Below are positions 49,609 through 59,281 of a stretch of DNA of 64,000 nucleotides, piece after piece. How positions within the stretch are numbered: the stretch's first letter is position 1; the number at the start of each line of letters is the position of its first letter. The notes beneath the pieces are model-generated. The model saw only the letters and a program-made list of their open reading frames with translations. It had not been told where the DNA came from and did no database searches. Where the stretch lies: NCBI RefSeq assembly GCF_000212815.1, contig NZ_GL890985.1, forward strand, positions 463,324 to 527,323, written 5' to 3'. A program made the position numbers and the translations under genes. This DNA is from Streptococcus sanguinis SK49. GTDB taxonomy: Bacteria > Bacillota > Bacilli > Lactobacillales > Streptococcaceae.

Positions 49609-50823
49609 ATGAAAGAATTTGACAAGTCCAGCAAGCTGGAACATGTTGCCTATGATATTCGCGGTCCGGTTTTGGATGAAGCTATGCGCATGCGGGCCAA
49701 CGGTGAAAAGATTCTCCGCCTCAATACAGGAAATCCGGCTGAATTTGGTTTTACCGCTCCGGATGAGGTCATTCATGATTTGATTATGAATGCGCGTGAC
49801 AGTGAGGGTTACTCTGACTCCAAGGGGATTTTTTCAGCCCGTAAGGCTATCATGCAGTACTGCCAGCTTAAGAATTTTCCTAATGTAGATATTGATGATA
49901 TTTATCTGGGAAATGGCGTCAGCGAGCTGATTGTCATGTCCATGCAGGGCTTGCTAGATGATGGGGATGAGGTGCTGGTACCAATGCCGGACTACCCACT
50001 CTGGACGGCAGCAGTCAGCCTGGCTGGTGGGAATGCTGTTCACTATGTCTGTGATGAGCAGGCAGAATGGTATCCAGATATTGACGATATCAAGTCAAAA
50101 ATCACATCTAATACCAAGGCTATCATTATCATCAACCCTAACAATCCAACGGGAGCGCTTTATCCTAAGGAACTTCTGCTGGAAATTGTGGAAATTGCTC
50201 GTCAGAACAATCTCATTATCTTTGCGGATGAAATTTATGACCGCATGGTGATGGACGGCAATGTCCATACCTCTGTGGCTAGTCTGGCTCCTGATATCTT
50301 CTGTGTCAGCATGAATGGCCTTTCCAAGTCGCACCGAATCGCAGGCTTCCGTGTTGGCTGGATGGTGCTATCTGGGCCTAAGCATCATGTTAAGGGTTAT
50401 ATTGAAGGGTTAAACATGCTCTCCAATATGCGCCTGTGCTCCAATGTCTTGGCTCAGCAAGTCGTCCAAACCTCACTTGGCGGTCATCAATCTGTGGATG
50501 AACTGCTTTTGCCAGGTGGTCGTATCTATGAACAGCGTAATTTCATCTATCAGGCTATTCAGGACATCCCGGGACTGTCAGCTGTAAAACCTAAAGCTGG
50601 TCTCTATATTTTCCCGAAAATTGACCGGAACATGTATCATATCGACGATGATGAGCAGTTTGTGCTCAATTTCCTCAAGCAGGAAAAAGTCCTTCTCGTC
50701 CATGGACGAGGCTTTAACTGGAAAGACCCAGATCATTTCCGCATCGTTTATCTGCCTCGAGTAGATGAGCTAGCTCAAATCCAAGAAAAAATGACGCGCT
50801 TCTTGCGCCAATATCGCCGTTAA
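49609..50823 (+). CDS. AlaT-like pyridoxal-phosphate aminotransferase
   Basis: 404 residues from the ATG at 49609; an ATG 21 bases upstream lacks a ribosome site. Fold-type I aminotransferase of the AlaT/YfbQ type, likely transferring amino groups between alanine and 2-oxoglutarate. Landmarks: NTGNPAEFGF, GNGVSELI, INPNNPTGALY, DEIYDRMV, and the PLP lysine in NGLSKSHRIAGFRVGW. In other streptococci this gene is directly followed by codY; here a surface-protein gene lies between. Confidence 0.88.
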   Translation: MKEFDKSSKLEHVAYDIRGPVLDEAMRMRANGEKILRLNTGNPAEFGFTAPDEVIHDLIMNARDSEGYSDSKGIFSARKAIMQYCQLKNFPNVDIDDIYLGNGVSELIVMSMQGLLDDGDEVLVPMPDYPLWTAAVSLAGGNAVHYVCDEQAEWYPDIDDIKSKITSNTKAIIIINPNNPTGALYPKELLLEIVEIARQNNLIIFADEIYDRMVMDGNVHTSVASLAPDIFCVSMNGLSKSHRIAGFRVGWMVLSGPKHHVKGYIEGLNMLSNMRLCSNVLAQQVVQTSLGGHQSVDELLLPGGRIYEQRNFIYQAIQDIPGLSAVKPKAGLYIFPKIDRNMYHIDDDEQFVLNFLKQEKVLLVHGRGFNWKDPDHFRIVYLPRVDELAQIQEKMTRFLRQYRR

Positions 50824-50832
50824 GCACATATT

Positions 50833-50866
50833 ATAGATAGGTAGCTCGAGAGAGCTATCTATTTTT
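50833..50866 (+). terminator. Terminator after aminotransferase gene
   Basis: ATAGATAGGTAGCTC pairs with GAGCTATCTAT around loop GAGA, followed by TTTTTATTT. The rest of the gap to 51119 is AT-rich and holds no gene or clear promoter. Confidence 0.78.
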
Positions 50867-51119
50867 ATTTCGTCTTTAAATTGTAAAGAAATAAAAATTT
50901 TTGTTAAAAAAGTTGGAAATAAATATTGGCAAAATTGACAAAGTGTATTCATGACGGGCTTTTTTATAAAGAAAGACATGACAATTTAATGACATTTTAA
51001 CTAATTATCCTAATAAAAAAATCAAATGTCTTAGTTGACATCTTTTGCAATAAACGTAAACGTGGTAAAATTATTTCGTCATTTATTATTCTATGATAAA
51101 AAATAAAGGAGAACATTTT

Positions 51120-53735
51120 ATGTTTAAAAAGATGCTCAGTGCATTGTCGATGGGAGCTGTTGCTCTATCAATTTTTTTTGCTAAAGGTGTTAAAGCCGAT
51201 CAGTTGGTGGAAGAAAATTCTTCCTCAGAGGATGCGACTGCGCAAAGCGCAGAGAATCATACTTCTACTTCAGTAGTAACTCAAGGTGAAGTAGAAGCTG
51301 CAAAAACTGCCCTTGATCAGGCCAATCAGGCAACAGTAGAAGGTCAAGAAGCAGAAACTGCTGCTGATCAGGCCGTAGCTGTGGCTAGAAATCAATTACA
51401 GGAAGCTCAACAAAATATTGAAACAGCAGAATCAGCTGTTCAATCTGCTCCTGAAGCTTTAAAAAAAGTTCAAGAAGATATTGAGTCTAAGGAGATTATA
51501 GTTCAAAATGCCCAAGCCGAGTTAGCAAACCGTCAGAATGAGTTAGGAGCAGCACAGTCTGAGGCAGAGAAACAAGCTCAATCTGTTGCAGCTTCACAAG
51601 AGAAAGTAGCTACAGCAGAATCTAAAGTAAATCAGGCTAAAAGCGATGTTGATGCAGCAAAGACAGCTCTAACAATTTCTAATTCTGATGCAATAACTAA
51701 TCTTGAAAATGCCAAAGAAAAAGTCTCTGCAAGTCAGGCTGCTGTGGATAAAGCAAAGCAGAATCTAGAAAAAGCTAATCAATCAGAAAATGACCGACAG
51801 AAAAAGTTAGCAGAAGCAGCAACGAATAAGAGTAAGGCCGATGATGAGGTGGTAGCAACTAAGCAAAAGCTTGATGGTGCTAATGCTCGAGCAGATAAAG
51901 CTCAGTCTGAGCTAGAAACAGCAGCAGCGGCTCTAAATGCTGCGAAAGCTGCTAATAATAGTGGAAGTATCGCCACTTCAAATAACAAGAACACATTTTA
52001 TATGACTCCTGAGTATATTTCTGCTTTGAAGCAACTAGCGGATCCTAATACCCCTCAGTCACAAATCAGTCAAATTGAAGAAACTTTGAAAGCTGTGAAT
52101 GACAAAGCGAAGTCTTATAATAATTACGTGGCAGATCCTACTGATAGCCAGACGTTGATTGATACAAATAATATACCTTATGATGTGCGATTGCAACTTT
52201 CTCAGTTCGCTTCTGAATTAATAAATCAAATTCGTGCGCAGATGGGGACTGGCGAGACTGTTGTTACTCCTTCCGCGCTTGATTTTGCTGATAAGGTAGC
52301 CCGTGAGTACAAAAATGATAATTGGTCTTGGGATTTAATGAATCGTTACCATCATGATGCTTGGGGAATTAATCGTGTAGCAAGGGAATATGGTCTAATA
52401 ACAACTAGTTCTGAACAAGAACAACAAGGTGTTCAGTATTATGAAAATGCTTATATTTGGAAGGCTAATAAAGCTCAAATGAGCTTAGCAGATATGAAAC
52501 ATGACATTTATTCTTCTTTGGTCGAATTTATGTATAATGGATATGAGTGGCTACATGCTAAATCAATTTCTGGCTTAAATACAGGTAGTCAAAAGAACTA
52601 TTTAGGTGTTGATTTTTCAATGGAAAGTGATATTACCGTTGCTCACTTTACAATGGTTTCTGAAGATCAAGTAAGTTCTGCTAGTAAAAATAATTTCAAT
52701 GCAACACCGATTGTGAGTAATACAACTGAAAATACAGGAACAGCAGATCCAGAAAAATTGTCTCAAGCGCAAGCTGCCTATGATTCAGCTCTAGTAGCTA
52801 ATAATGAAGCGAAAGCGAATAAGGAGGAAGCGCAATCGGCTTATGACAAAGCTCAATTAGCTGCTACTCAAGCCCAGTCAGCCTTTGAGGAAGCTAGTCA
52901 AACGCCATTGGATGTTTCACAGGCTCAAAAAGATGTAGAAGATACAGAGAAGCAACTAGCAGCTGATAAAGATGCTTTAATTCAAGCTCAAGAAGTTGTT
53001 AATAATATAGATGGCGATAGAAGTAAGAAAGAGGAAGAACTTGCTAAAGCTGAGGCAGAACTTACTGCCGCTCAAAATAATTTAGTACAGGCTCAGGATG
53101 AAATTTCTAAAAAACAAAAAGAATTAGAAAAAGCCCAGTCAGCTGTAGCTGCTGCGACTGAAAAACGTGATTCCGCTCAAGCGGAGCTTTCTAAAGCTCA
53201 ATCATCTTTGGAAGAAGCGAAGAAAAATTTGGCTAATTTAGAGCAAGCGGAAGAAAACCTCTCCAAGGCAAAGGCTGCTCTTGATATTGCGAAGCAAGAA
53301 GTTTCAAAAGCAGAAGCTGTTCAAGCAGCTGCTAGAAAACGATTGGTAGAGCTAAAAGCGGCTCAGGCAGCTGCCCAAGCGACCTACGATCGTTTATCTG
53401 CTCAGCTAAATTCTCAAAAGGCACAGGAGCGTGATGACCATTATAGAAGAATTTTGGACCAAACTGAGAAAAATTTAGAATCGCAAGCCCAATCAAAACA
53501 GCAAAGTTTAGATTCAAATAATTTGAATGATCCGCAAATCTTATCAATGAAAGATAAAAAATCTGAAGGAGAGATTCAAATCTTATCTAGAAGACAGGAT
53601 CATTCAAACGTTTCTAACAAGTATATTCTACCGAATACAGGTATGAAGCTATCAATTTTGAATCAGATTAGTGGGATTATTCTTATTTCTGCTAGTTTTA
53701 TATTATTTAGCTGGAAAAAAAGAGAGGAAAAATAA
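51120..53735 (+). CDS. LPXTG-anchored surface protein with SEC10/PgrA-type domain
   Basis: 871 residues from the ATG at 51120 behind AAAGGAGA. Signal peptide (SALSMGAVALSIFFAKGVKA) with cleavage before DQ. Residues about 30-290 and 560-800 are long Ala/Gln/Lys-rich heptad coiled coils; between them (about 300-540) is a globular domain with YHHDAWGINRVAREYG and YLGVDFSMESDITVAHFTMV, matching SEC10/PgrA surface-exclusion proteins of plasmids and conjugative elements. The C-terminus has LPNTG, a membrane helix and a basic tail for sortase anchoring. Probably a cell-surface adhesin or exclusion-type rod protein. Confidence 0.88.
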   Translation: MFKKMLSALSMGAVALSIFFAKGVKADQLVEENSSSEDATAQSAENHTSTSVVTQGEVEAAKTALDQANQATVEGQEAETAADQAVAVARNQLQEAQQNIETAESAVQSAPEALKKVQEDIESKEIIVQNAQAELANRQNELGAAQSEAEKQAQSVAASQEKVATAESKVNQAKSDVDAAKTALTISNSDAITNLENAKEKVSASQAAVDKAKQNLEKANQSENDRQKKLAEAATNKSKADDEVVATKQKLDGANARADKAQSELETAAAALNAAKAANNSGSIATSNNKNTFYMTPEYISALKQLADPNTPQSQISQIEETLKAVNDKAKSYNNYVADPTDSQTLIDTNNIPYDVRLQLSQFASELINQIRAQMGTGETVVTPSALDFADKVAREYKNDNWSWDLMNRYHHDAWGINRVAREYGLITTSSEQEQQGVQYYENAYIWKANKAQMSLADMKHDIYSSLVEFMYNGYEWLHAKSISGLNTGSQKNYLGVDFSMESDITVAHFTMVSEDQVSSASKNNFNATPIVSNTTENTGTADPEKLSQAQAAYDSALVANNEAKANKEEAQSAYDKAQLAATQAQSAFEEASQTPLDVSQAQKDVEDTEKQLAADKDALIQAQEVVNNIDGDRSKKEEELAKAEAELTAAQNNLVQAQDEISKKQKELEKAQSAVAAATEKRDSAQAELSKAQSSLEEAKKNLANLEQAEENLSKAKAALDIAKQEVSKAEAVQAAARKRLVELKAAQAAAQATYDRLSAQLNSQKAQERDDHYRRILDQTEKNLESQAQSKQQSLDSNNLNDPQILSMKDKKSEGEIQILSRRQDHSNVSNKYILPNTGMKLSILNQISGIILISASFILFSWKKREEK

Positions 53736-53758
53736 AAACAGTCAATTGACTGTTTTTT
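53735..53758 (+). terminator. Terminator after the LPXTG gene
   Basis: AAAACAGTC/GACTGTTTT stem with loop AATT, then T. Confidence 0.82.
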
Positions 53759-53860
53759 CTCTCTATAAAAGCTAAGAAAGGTCAAATAAAAGGTTTATAA
53801 AGTAGTGATTTTATAGAATTGTATGTAATTGTTTTTCAATAAAAAATTTTCAGATAATTA

Positions 53861-53889
53861 TTGAAATTTTACTGCTTTTATGTTACAAT
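53861..53889 (+). promoter_or_regulatory. codY promoter
   Basis: TTGAAA at 53861-53866, 17-base spacer, TACAAT at 53884-53889. ATTTTCAGATAATTATTGA upstream partly resembles a CodY box (AATTTTCWGAAAATT), so autoregulation is possible. Confidence 0.7.
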
Positions 53890-53915
53890 GAAGCTAATAA
53901 ATATGAGGTAATAAT

Positions 53916-54704
53916 ATGGCCGATTTACTAGAAAAAACACGAAAAATTACGTCTATTCTGAAACGCTCGGAAGAGCAGATGCAGGAAGATTTGCCCTATA
54001 ATGCTATTACGCGTCAGTTGGCTGATATTATCCACTGCAATGCCTGTATTATCAATAGCAAGGGACGTCTACTAGGCTATTTCATGCGCTATAAGACCAA
54101 TAATGACCGTGTAGAAGCTTTTTTCCAAGATAAGAATTTCCCAGAGGAGTATGTCCAAGAAGCCAATCTGGTTTATGAAACGGAGGCTAATCTGCCAGTT
54201 ACGCATGATTTGACGATTTTTCCGGTAGAGACCAAGGATGATTTTCCAGATGGCCTGACTACTATTGCTCCCATCCATGTTTCAGGGATTCGTTTGGGCT
54301 CATTGATTATCTGGCGCAATGACAAGGAATTTGCGGACGATGATCTGATTTTGGTTGAGATTGCCAGCACAGTGGTTGGTATCCAGCTGCTTAACTTCCA
54401 GCGGGAAGAGGATGAGAAAAATATCCGCCGCCGGACAGCAGTGACCATGGCAGTCAATACCCTGTCTTACTCAGAACTGAGAGCTGTTTCAGCAATTTTG
54501 GGCGAGCTCAATGGCAATGAAGGCCAGCTGACTGCATCTGTTATTGCTGATCGCATTGGGATTACCCGTTCAGTGATTGTTAATGCCTTGCGCAAGCTGG
54601 AAAGTGCTGGGATTATTGAAAGCCGCTCGCTGGGGATGAAAGGAACTTATTTGAAAGTTCTTATTCCGGATGTCTTTGATGAAATTAAAAAGAGGGACTA
54701 TTAA
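53916..54704 (+). CDS. codY: Global nutritional regulator CodY
   Basis: 262 residues. N-terminal GAF domain (about 1-155) that binds branched-chain amino acids; C-terminal winged helix with the recognition segment [20 protein letters not shown]. CodY represses amino-acid uptake and synthesis genes under nutrient excess. Shares one base with the following hydrolase gene. Confidence 0.96.
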
Positions 54705-55261
54705 TGGCTAAAGCACTAATTTCCATTGATTATACAGTTGATTTTGTCGCAGATGAGGGCAAGTTGACAGCAGGAGCGCCCGCTCAGGCAATTTCTGAAG
54801 CCATTGCTCAAGTGACTGAGGCAGCTTTTGACCGAGGCGATTATATCTTCTTTGCTATTGATGCCCATGATGAGAATGATGCCTTTCATCCTGAGAGCAA
54901 GCTGTTTCCGCTTCATAACATCATAGGAACTAGCGGTCGCAATCTTTATGGCCCTTTGGCTGATTTTTATGACAAGCATCAAGCAGACTCTCGGGTCTTT
55001 TGGATGGATAAGCGCCATTATTCTGCTTTTTCTGGTACGGATTTAGATATCCGCCTGCGGGAAAGAAAGGTAGATACGGTTATTTTGACAGGGGTCTTGA
55101 CGGATATTTGCGTCTTGCATACAGCGATTGATGCCTATAATCTTGGTTATCAGATTCAGGTGGTAGAGCCAGCTGTGGCTTCTCTGTCAGAGGAAAATCA
55201 CAAATTTGCCTTAAACCACTTGCAAAATGTCTTGGGTTCGACTATAATAGATACAATTTAA
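54704..55261 (+). CDS. pncA: Isochorismatase-like cysteine hydrolase, nicotinamidase-type
   Basis: 185 residues. Catalytic triad candidates are Asp 9 (SIDYTVDF), the Lys in MDKRHYSAF and the Cys in LTDICVLHTA; the non-prolyl cis-peptide segment GVLTDICV is typical. Nicotinamidase (nicotinamide to nicotinate) is the usual call beside codY in streptococci; the family also contains other amidases. Translationally coupled to codY. Its 3' end carries the promoter of the next operon. Confidence 0.82.
   Translation: MAKALISIDYTVDFVADEGKLTAGAPAQAISEAIAQVTEAAFDRGDYIFFAIDAHDENDAFHPESKLFPLHNIIGTSGRNLYGPLADFYDKHQADSRVFWMDKRHYSAFSGTDLDIRLRERKVDTVILTGVLTDICVLHTAIDAYNLGYQIQVVEPAVASLSEENHKFALNHLQNVLGSTIIDTI
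55220..55248 (+). promoter_or_regulatory. Promoter of the T-box aspS-gatCAB operon
   Basis: TTGCAA at 55220-55225, 17-base spacer, TATAAT at 55243-55248, lying within the last codons of the preceding hydrolase gene. Confidence 0.8.
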
Positions 55262-55480
55262 GAGTAAAAGAGAAGCAGAGTAGGCTTGCTGACTTGCACA
55301 GAGAGTGCTGATAGCTGAGAGCAGCACCAAGAAAGCAAAAACCGAAGAACATGTTTCGTAATCTTTTGTGTGATTAAGCACAAACGTCGCTCACGTTACG
55401 AGCTCAGAGGCTGCCTTTTAGGGCGGCGAATAACAGTGGTACCACGGCTTTCGTCTGTTTCATAGACGAAAGCTTTTTAT
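55256..55480 (+). promoter_or_regulatory. T-box leader, probably asparagine-responsive
   Basis: AGAGAG near 55300 begins stem I; the T-box core AGTGGTACCACGG is at 55435-55447; a terminator pairs 55447-55456 with 55464-55473 before five T. The likely specifier region reads ACCGAAGAACATG (55341-55353): it offers AAC (Asn) and the overlapping GAA (Glu), with no GAC (Asp). Uncharged tRNA would stabilise the antiterminator and switch on aspS-gatCAB. Confidence 0.88.
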
Positions 55481-55572
55481 TTTGCAGTAGGTCAAGTGAA
55501 GACGATGGGGAAGTATAGCTAATATCCTGAACAACAGGGCGGAGCTACAAATTGATTTGAGAGGGAAAGAAC

Positions 55573-57309
55573 ATGAAAGAAATTTTTATCGGAAACTATG
55601 GTTTAGAGCAAGTCGGACAGACCATGACCGCGACTGGCTGGGTAGCCAATATCCGCAATCACGGCAAACTAGCCTTTATTGAGTTGCGGGACCGCGAGGG
55701 CTTGCTTCAGGTCTTCGTTGGCGGTGAGATTGAAGATTTTGCCAAGCTGGAAGACATTGGCAAAGAGGATGTTATTGCAGTGACAGGACAAGTCGTTCAG
55801 CGGGAAGAGCGTTTTGTCAACAAGTCCATCAAGTCTGGTCAGGTTGAGCTGAGGGCAGAGAAGATTGAGGTTATTGCTAGCAGTAAGACCCTGCCTTTTG
55901 AGCTGGACCAGCATGCTCATACAGGGGAAGACCTGCGTCAGAAATACCGCTACCTGGACTTGCGGCGTGAGAAGATGACACATAACCTCAAACTGCGTCA
56001 CCAGGTCACCTCAACCATTCGGGAATATTTGAATGGTTTGGACTTTTTGGAAGTCGAGACGCCTTATCTGACTAAGTCAACACCTGAAGGAGCTAGGGAT
56101 TTCTTGGTTCCTAGTCGGGTCTTTAAAAATCAATTCTACGCGCTGCCTCAGAGCCCACAGATGCTCAAGCAGTTGCTGATGGGAGCTGGCCTCGAGCGCT
56201 ATTATCAGATTGTTCGTTGTTTCCGTGACGAAGATTTGCGGGGAGACCGTCAGCCAGAGTTTACCCAGGTGGATTTGGAGCTGAGTTTTGCTAACGAGGA
56301 AGAAATCCGAGCTCTGGTTGAAGCTATGCTCAAGGCTGTCGTCAAGAAAACTCATGGTTTAGAGTTGACAGAAGATTTTCCAACTATCAGCTATGAAGAG
56401 GCTATGAGCCGTTTTGGCTCTGATAAGCCAGATACACGCTTTGGATTAGAGCTGAAGAGTTTGACAGATTTGTGCCAGTCCAATGATTCGCTTCTCATCA
56501 AGAAAGCTTTGGACAACCAAGAGGAAGTGATGGGAATCTGTGTGCCCGATGCGGCTAGCGCTTTTAGCAAGAAACAGCTCAGTCATTTTTACCAGGAAAT
56601 GAAGGAACTTGGCTGCAGTCGTTTCGCCAGTCTAAAGGTTGGAAATGGCCAGTTAGTTGGTGATTTGGCTAGTACCTTTGAAGCTGAAAGTCAGGAGTTG
56701 CTGGAACGTTTTGAGACCAAGGATGGAGATTTGATTCTGCTAGTCATGGCTAAGAAGCGTCGGGCTCAGGAAGCTTTGGGACATTTGCGCATAGAAGTCG
56801 CAAAAGCTTTGGATTTGATTGACCCGAGTCTGCTTCATTTCCTCTGGGTTGTGGGTTGGCCGCTGCTGGAGTGGAATGAAGACCAAAACCGCTATCAAGC
56901 CATGCACCATCCTTTCACACAGGGCATCTTTGAAGATGGACAAGAGCCAGACCAATTCCGTAGCCATGCCTACGACATCGTCTTGAATGGCTATGAAATC
57001 GGCGGTGGGAGTCTACGGATTCATGACCGGAAGGCTCAGGAAGCGATGTTTGAGCTATTGGGCATGAGCCGAGAAGACTATGAGCGGGACTTTGGTTTCT
57101 TCCTAGAAGCCTTAGAATACGGCTTCCCACCACACGGCGGTTTGGCTCTAGGCTTAGATCGCTTGGTTATGATTTTGGCTGGGGAAGAAAATATCCGACA
57201 AGTCATCGCTTTTCCCAAAAATGGTACTGGCTTTGATCCTATGCTGGAAAGTCCGAGTTTGGTTGACCAAAGACAGCTCAAAGAACTGCATTTGGAATTG
57301 AAGAATTAG
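55573..57309 (+). CDS. aspS: Aspartyl-tRNA synthetase, probably the non-discriminating second copy
   Basis: 578 residues. N-terminal anticodon-binding OB fold (WVANIRNHGKLAFIELRD), class II core with FRDEDLRGDRQPEFTQVDLE, the GAD insertion (about 300-410), and motif 3 in GLALGLDRLVMILAGEENIR. Linked to gatCAB behind a T-box with an Asn-type specifier, so it probably charges both tRNA-Asp and tRNA-Asn with Asp, the latter then amidated by GatCAB. A separate housekeeping aspS is expected elsewhere. Confidence 0.9.
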   Translation: MKEIFIGNYGLEQVGQTMTATGWVANIRNHGKLAFIELRDREGLLQVFVGGEIEDFAKLEDIGKEDVIAVTGQVVQREERFVNKSIKSGQVELRAEKIEVIASSKTLPFELDQHAHTGEDLRQKYRYLDLRREKMTHNLKLRHQVTSTIREYLNGLDFLEVETPYLTKSTPEGARDFLVPSRVFKNQFYALPQSPQMLKQLLMGAGLERYYQIVRCFRDEDLRGDRQPEFTQVDLELSFANEEEIRALVEAMLKAVVKKTHGLELTEDFPTISYEEAMSRFGSDKPDTRFGLELKSLTDLCQSNDSLLIKKALDNQEEVMGICVPDAASAFSKKQLSHFYQEMKELGCSRFASLKVGNGQLVGDLASTFEAESQELLERFETKDGDLILLVMAKKRRAQEALGHLRIEVAKALDLIDPSLLHFLWVVGWPLLEWNEDQNRYQAMHHPFTQGIFEDGQEPDQFRSHAYDIVLNGYEIGGGSLRIHDRKAQEAMFELLGMSREDYERDFGFFLEALEYGFPPHGGLALGLDRLVMILAGEENIRQVIAFPKNGTGFDPMLESPSLVDQRQLKELHLELKN

Positions 57310-57512
57310 CCTGAAATATGGTAAAATGAAATGATGCGAATTCCTGAAGAATGGCAGGAAGAAGCTGAAGAAAAGAGCTAGCGGATAGCAAATAAATGAG
57401 CGTCCCTAGCTTGTCAAAGTAAAGGTGAGCTGAAGCTTGGAAATAAAGATGTCATCTAGAAATTGTTATTTTCAGTCGCTAAAGCTCACATATCTTATGA
57501 AAGGAATCAGAG

Positions 57513-57815
57513 ATGAAGATTACTCAAGAAGAAGTAAGTCACGTTGCTAAGCTGTCAAAACTGGCTTTCTCACCAGAAGAAACGGCTGAGTTTGCGACGA
57601 CCTTAACCAAGATTGTTGACATGGTCGAATTACTCAATGAAGTGGATACGGAGGGTGTACCTTTCACTTCCAATGTAGCTGCCAATATCAACTATATGCG
57701 AGAAGATGTGGCTCAGCTGGGCTGGAACCGGGAAGAACTTTTCCAAAATGTACCTGAAAAAGAGCGGGGCTACATCAAAGTGCCTGCCATCCTAGATGAC
57801 GGAGGAGATGCCTAA
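57513..57815 (+). CDS. gatC: Aspartyl/glutamyl-tRNA amidotransferase subunit C
   Basis: 100 residues, the small belt subunit joining GatA and Gat[21 protein letters not shown], then [20 protein letters not shown] and the conserved KVPAILDD end. The 200-base gap before it has no promoter I can support and contains a long weak inverted repeat (GTGAGCT/AGCTCAC). Overlaps gatA by one base. Confidence 0.95.
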   Translation: MKITQEEVSHVAKLSKLAFSPEETAEFATTLTKIVDMVELLNEVDTEGVPFTSNVAANINYMREDVAQLGWNREELFQNVPEKERGYIKVPAILDDGGDA

Positions 57816-59281
57816 TGACTTTTAATCACAAGACCGTTGAAGAGTTGCATGATTTGCTGGTCAAGAAAGAAATTTCTGCGGTAGAGTTAACTCAGGCAAC
57901 TTTGGCAGATATCAAGGAACGTGAAGCAGCAGTGGATAGCTTCATTACTGTCAGCGAAGAGGAGGCTTTGGCTCAGGCTGAGGCTCTGGATGTTAAGGGC
58001 ATTGATGCGGACAATCTTATGAGCGGAATTCCGCTGGCAGTTAAGGACAATATCTCAACCAAGGGAATGTTGACGACGGCTGCTTCTAAGATACTCTACA
58101 ATTACAAGCCGATTTTCGATGCGACTAGCGTAGAGAAGCTTTACGGTAAGGATATGATTATCGTTGGGAAGACCAACATGGATGAGTTTGCCATGGGTGG
58201 TTCTAGCGAAAACTCTTACTTTAAGACGACTAAGAATGCTTGGGACAGCAGCAAGGTTCCTGGTGGATCATCTGGTGGTTCAGCGACAGCTGTTGCCTCT
58301 GGTCAGGTTCGTCTGTCACTGGGTTCAGATACGGGTGGTTCTATTCGTCAACCGGCTTCCTTTAACGGTGTAGTCGGCCTCAAGCCAACCTACGGTCGGG
58401 TTTCTCGTTTTGGTCTCATTGCTTTTGGTTCTTCTTTAGATCAGATTGGACCTTTCTCTCAGACAGTTAAGGAAAATGCCCAGCTTTTGAATGTTATTTC
58501 TGGTAATGATCCTAAGGACTCTACATCATCACAAGAAGCAGTACCAGACTTTACCAGCAAGATTGGCCAAGACATCAAGGGCATGAAGATTGCCCTGCCT
58601 AAGGAATACATGGGTGAGGGAATTGATAGTAAGGTCAAGGAAACAATTTTAGCAGCAGCGAAGCACTTGGAAAGTCTAGGAGCTATCGTTGAAGAAGTCA
58701 GTCTGCCCCACAGCAAGTACGGCGTGGCTGTTTACTATATCATTGCTTCTTCTGAAGCCAGCTCTAACCTGCAGCGTTTTGACGGTATTCGCTATGGCTA
58801 CCGCGCAGAAGGCATTGAAAATCTAGAAGATGTCTATGTCAAATCTCGCAGTGAAGGCTTTGGTGAAGAGGTGAAACGCCGCATCATGCTGGGAACTTTC
58901 AGTCTGTCATCTGGTTACTACGATGCCTACTTCAAGAAAGCTGGTCAGGTTCGGACCTTGATTATGCAGGATTTTGCCAAGGTTTTTGAAAAATATGATT
59001 TGATCTTAGGTCCAACTGCACCAACTGTAGCTTATGACTTGGGCAGTCAAAACCAAGATCCAGTGGCCATGTATCTGGCTGACCTGTTGACCATTCCAGT
59101 CAATCTGGCTGGCCTGCCAGGTATTTCAATCCCAGCTGGCTTTGTAGATGGTCTTCCTGTTGGCCTGCAGCTGATTGGGAACCACTTCGATGAAGCGACC
59201 ATCTATCAGACAGCGGCAGCATTTGAAGCAACGACTGACTACCACAAACAGCAGCCAGTTATCTTTGGAGGTGAAAAATAA
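57815..59281 (+). CDS. gatA: Aspartyl/glutamyl-tRNA amidotransferase subunit A
   Basis: 488-residue amidase subunit that frees ammonia from glutamine (or asparagine). Lys in PLAVKDNI and the two serines in [14 protein letters not shown] and [10 protein letters not shown] form the Ser-Ser-Lys triad. Tightly coupled to gatC and gatB by one-base overlaps. Confidence 0.97.
   Translation: MTFNHKTVEELHDLLVKKEISAVELTQATLADIKEREAAVDSFITVSEEEALAQAEALDVKGIDADNLMSGIPLAVKDNISTKGMLTTAASKILYNYKPIFDATSVEKLYGKDMIIVGKTNMDEFAMGGSSENSYFKTTKNAWDSSKVPGGSSGGSATAVASGQVRLSLGSDTGGSIRQPASFNGVVGLKPTYGRVSRFGLIAFGSSLDQIGPFSQTVKENAQLLNVISGNDPKDSTSSQEAVPDFTSKIGQDIKGMKIALPKEYMGEGIDSKVKETILAAAKHLESLGAIVEEVSLPHSKYGVAVYYIIASSEASSNLQRFDGIRYGYRAEGIENLEDVYVKSRSEGFGEEVKRRIMLGTFSLSSGYYDAYFKKAGQVRTLIMQDFAKVFEKYDLILGPTAPTVAYDLGSQNQDPVAMYLADLLTIPVNLAGLPGISIPAGFVDGLPVGLQLIGNHFDEATIYQTAAAFEATTDYHKQQPVIFGGEK

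Noticed and set aside
51035-51071. A promoter for the LPXTG gene at TTGACA (51035) or TTGCAA (51046).
   Set aside because: Spacing to any -10-like hexamer is wrong (14 bases to TAAAAT, or no -10 at 17 bases).
57331-57381. A 16-codon frame (MMRIPEEWQEEAEEKS) between aspS and gatC.
   Set aside because: No Shine-Dalgarno sequence and no sign of conservation that I can judge; kept only as a note.
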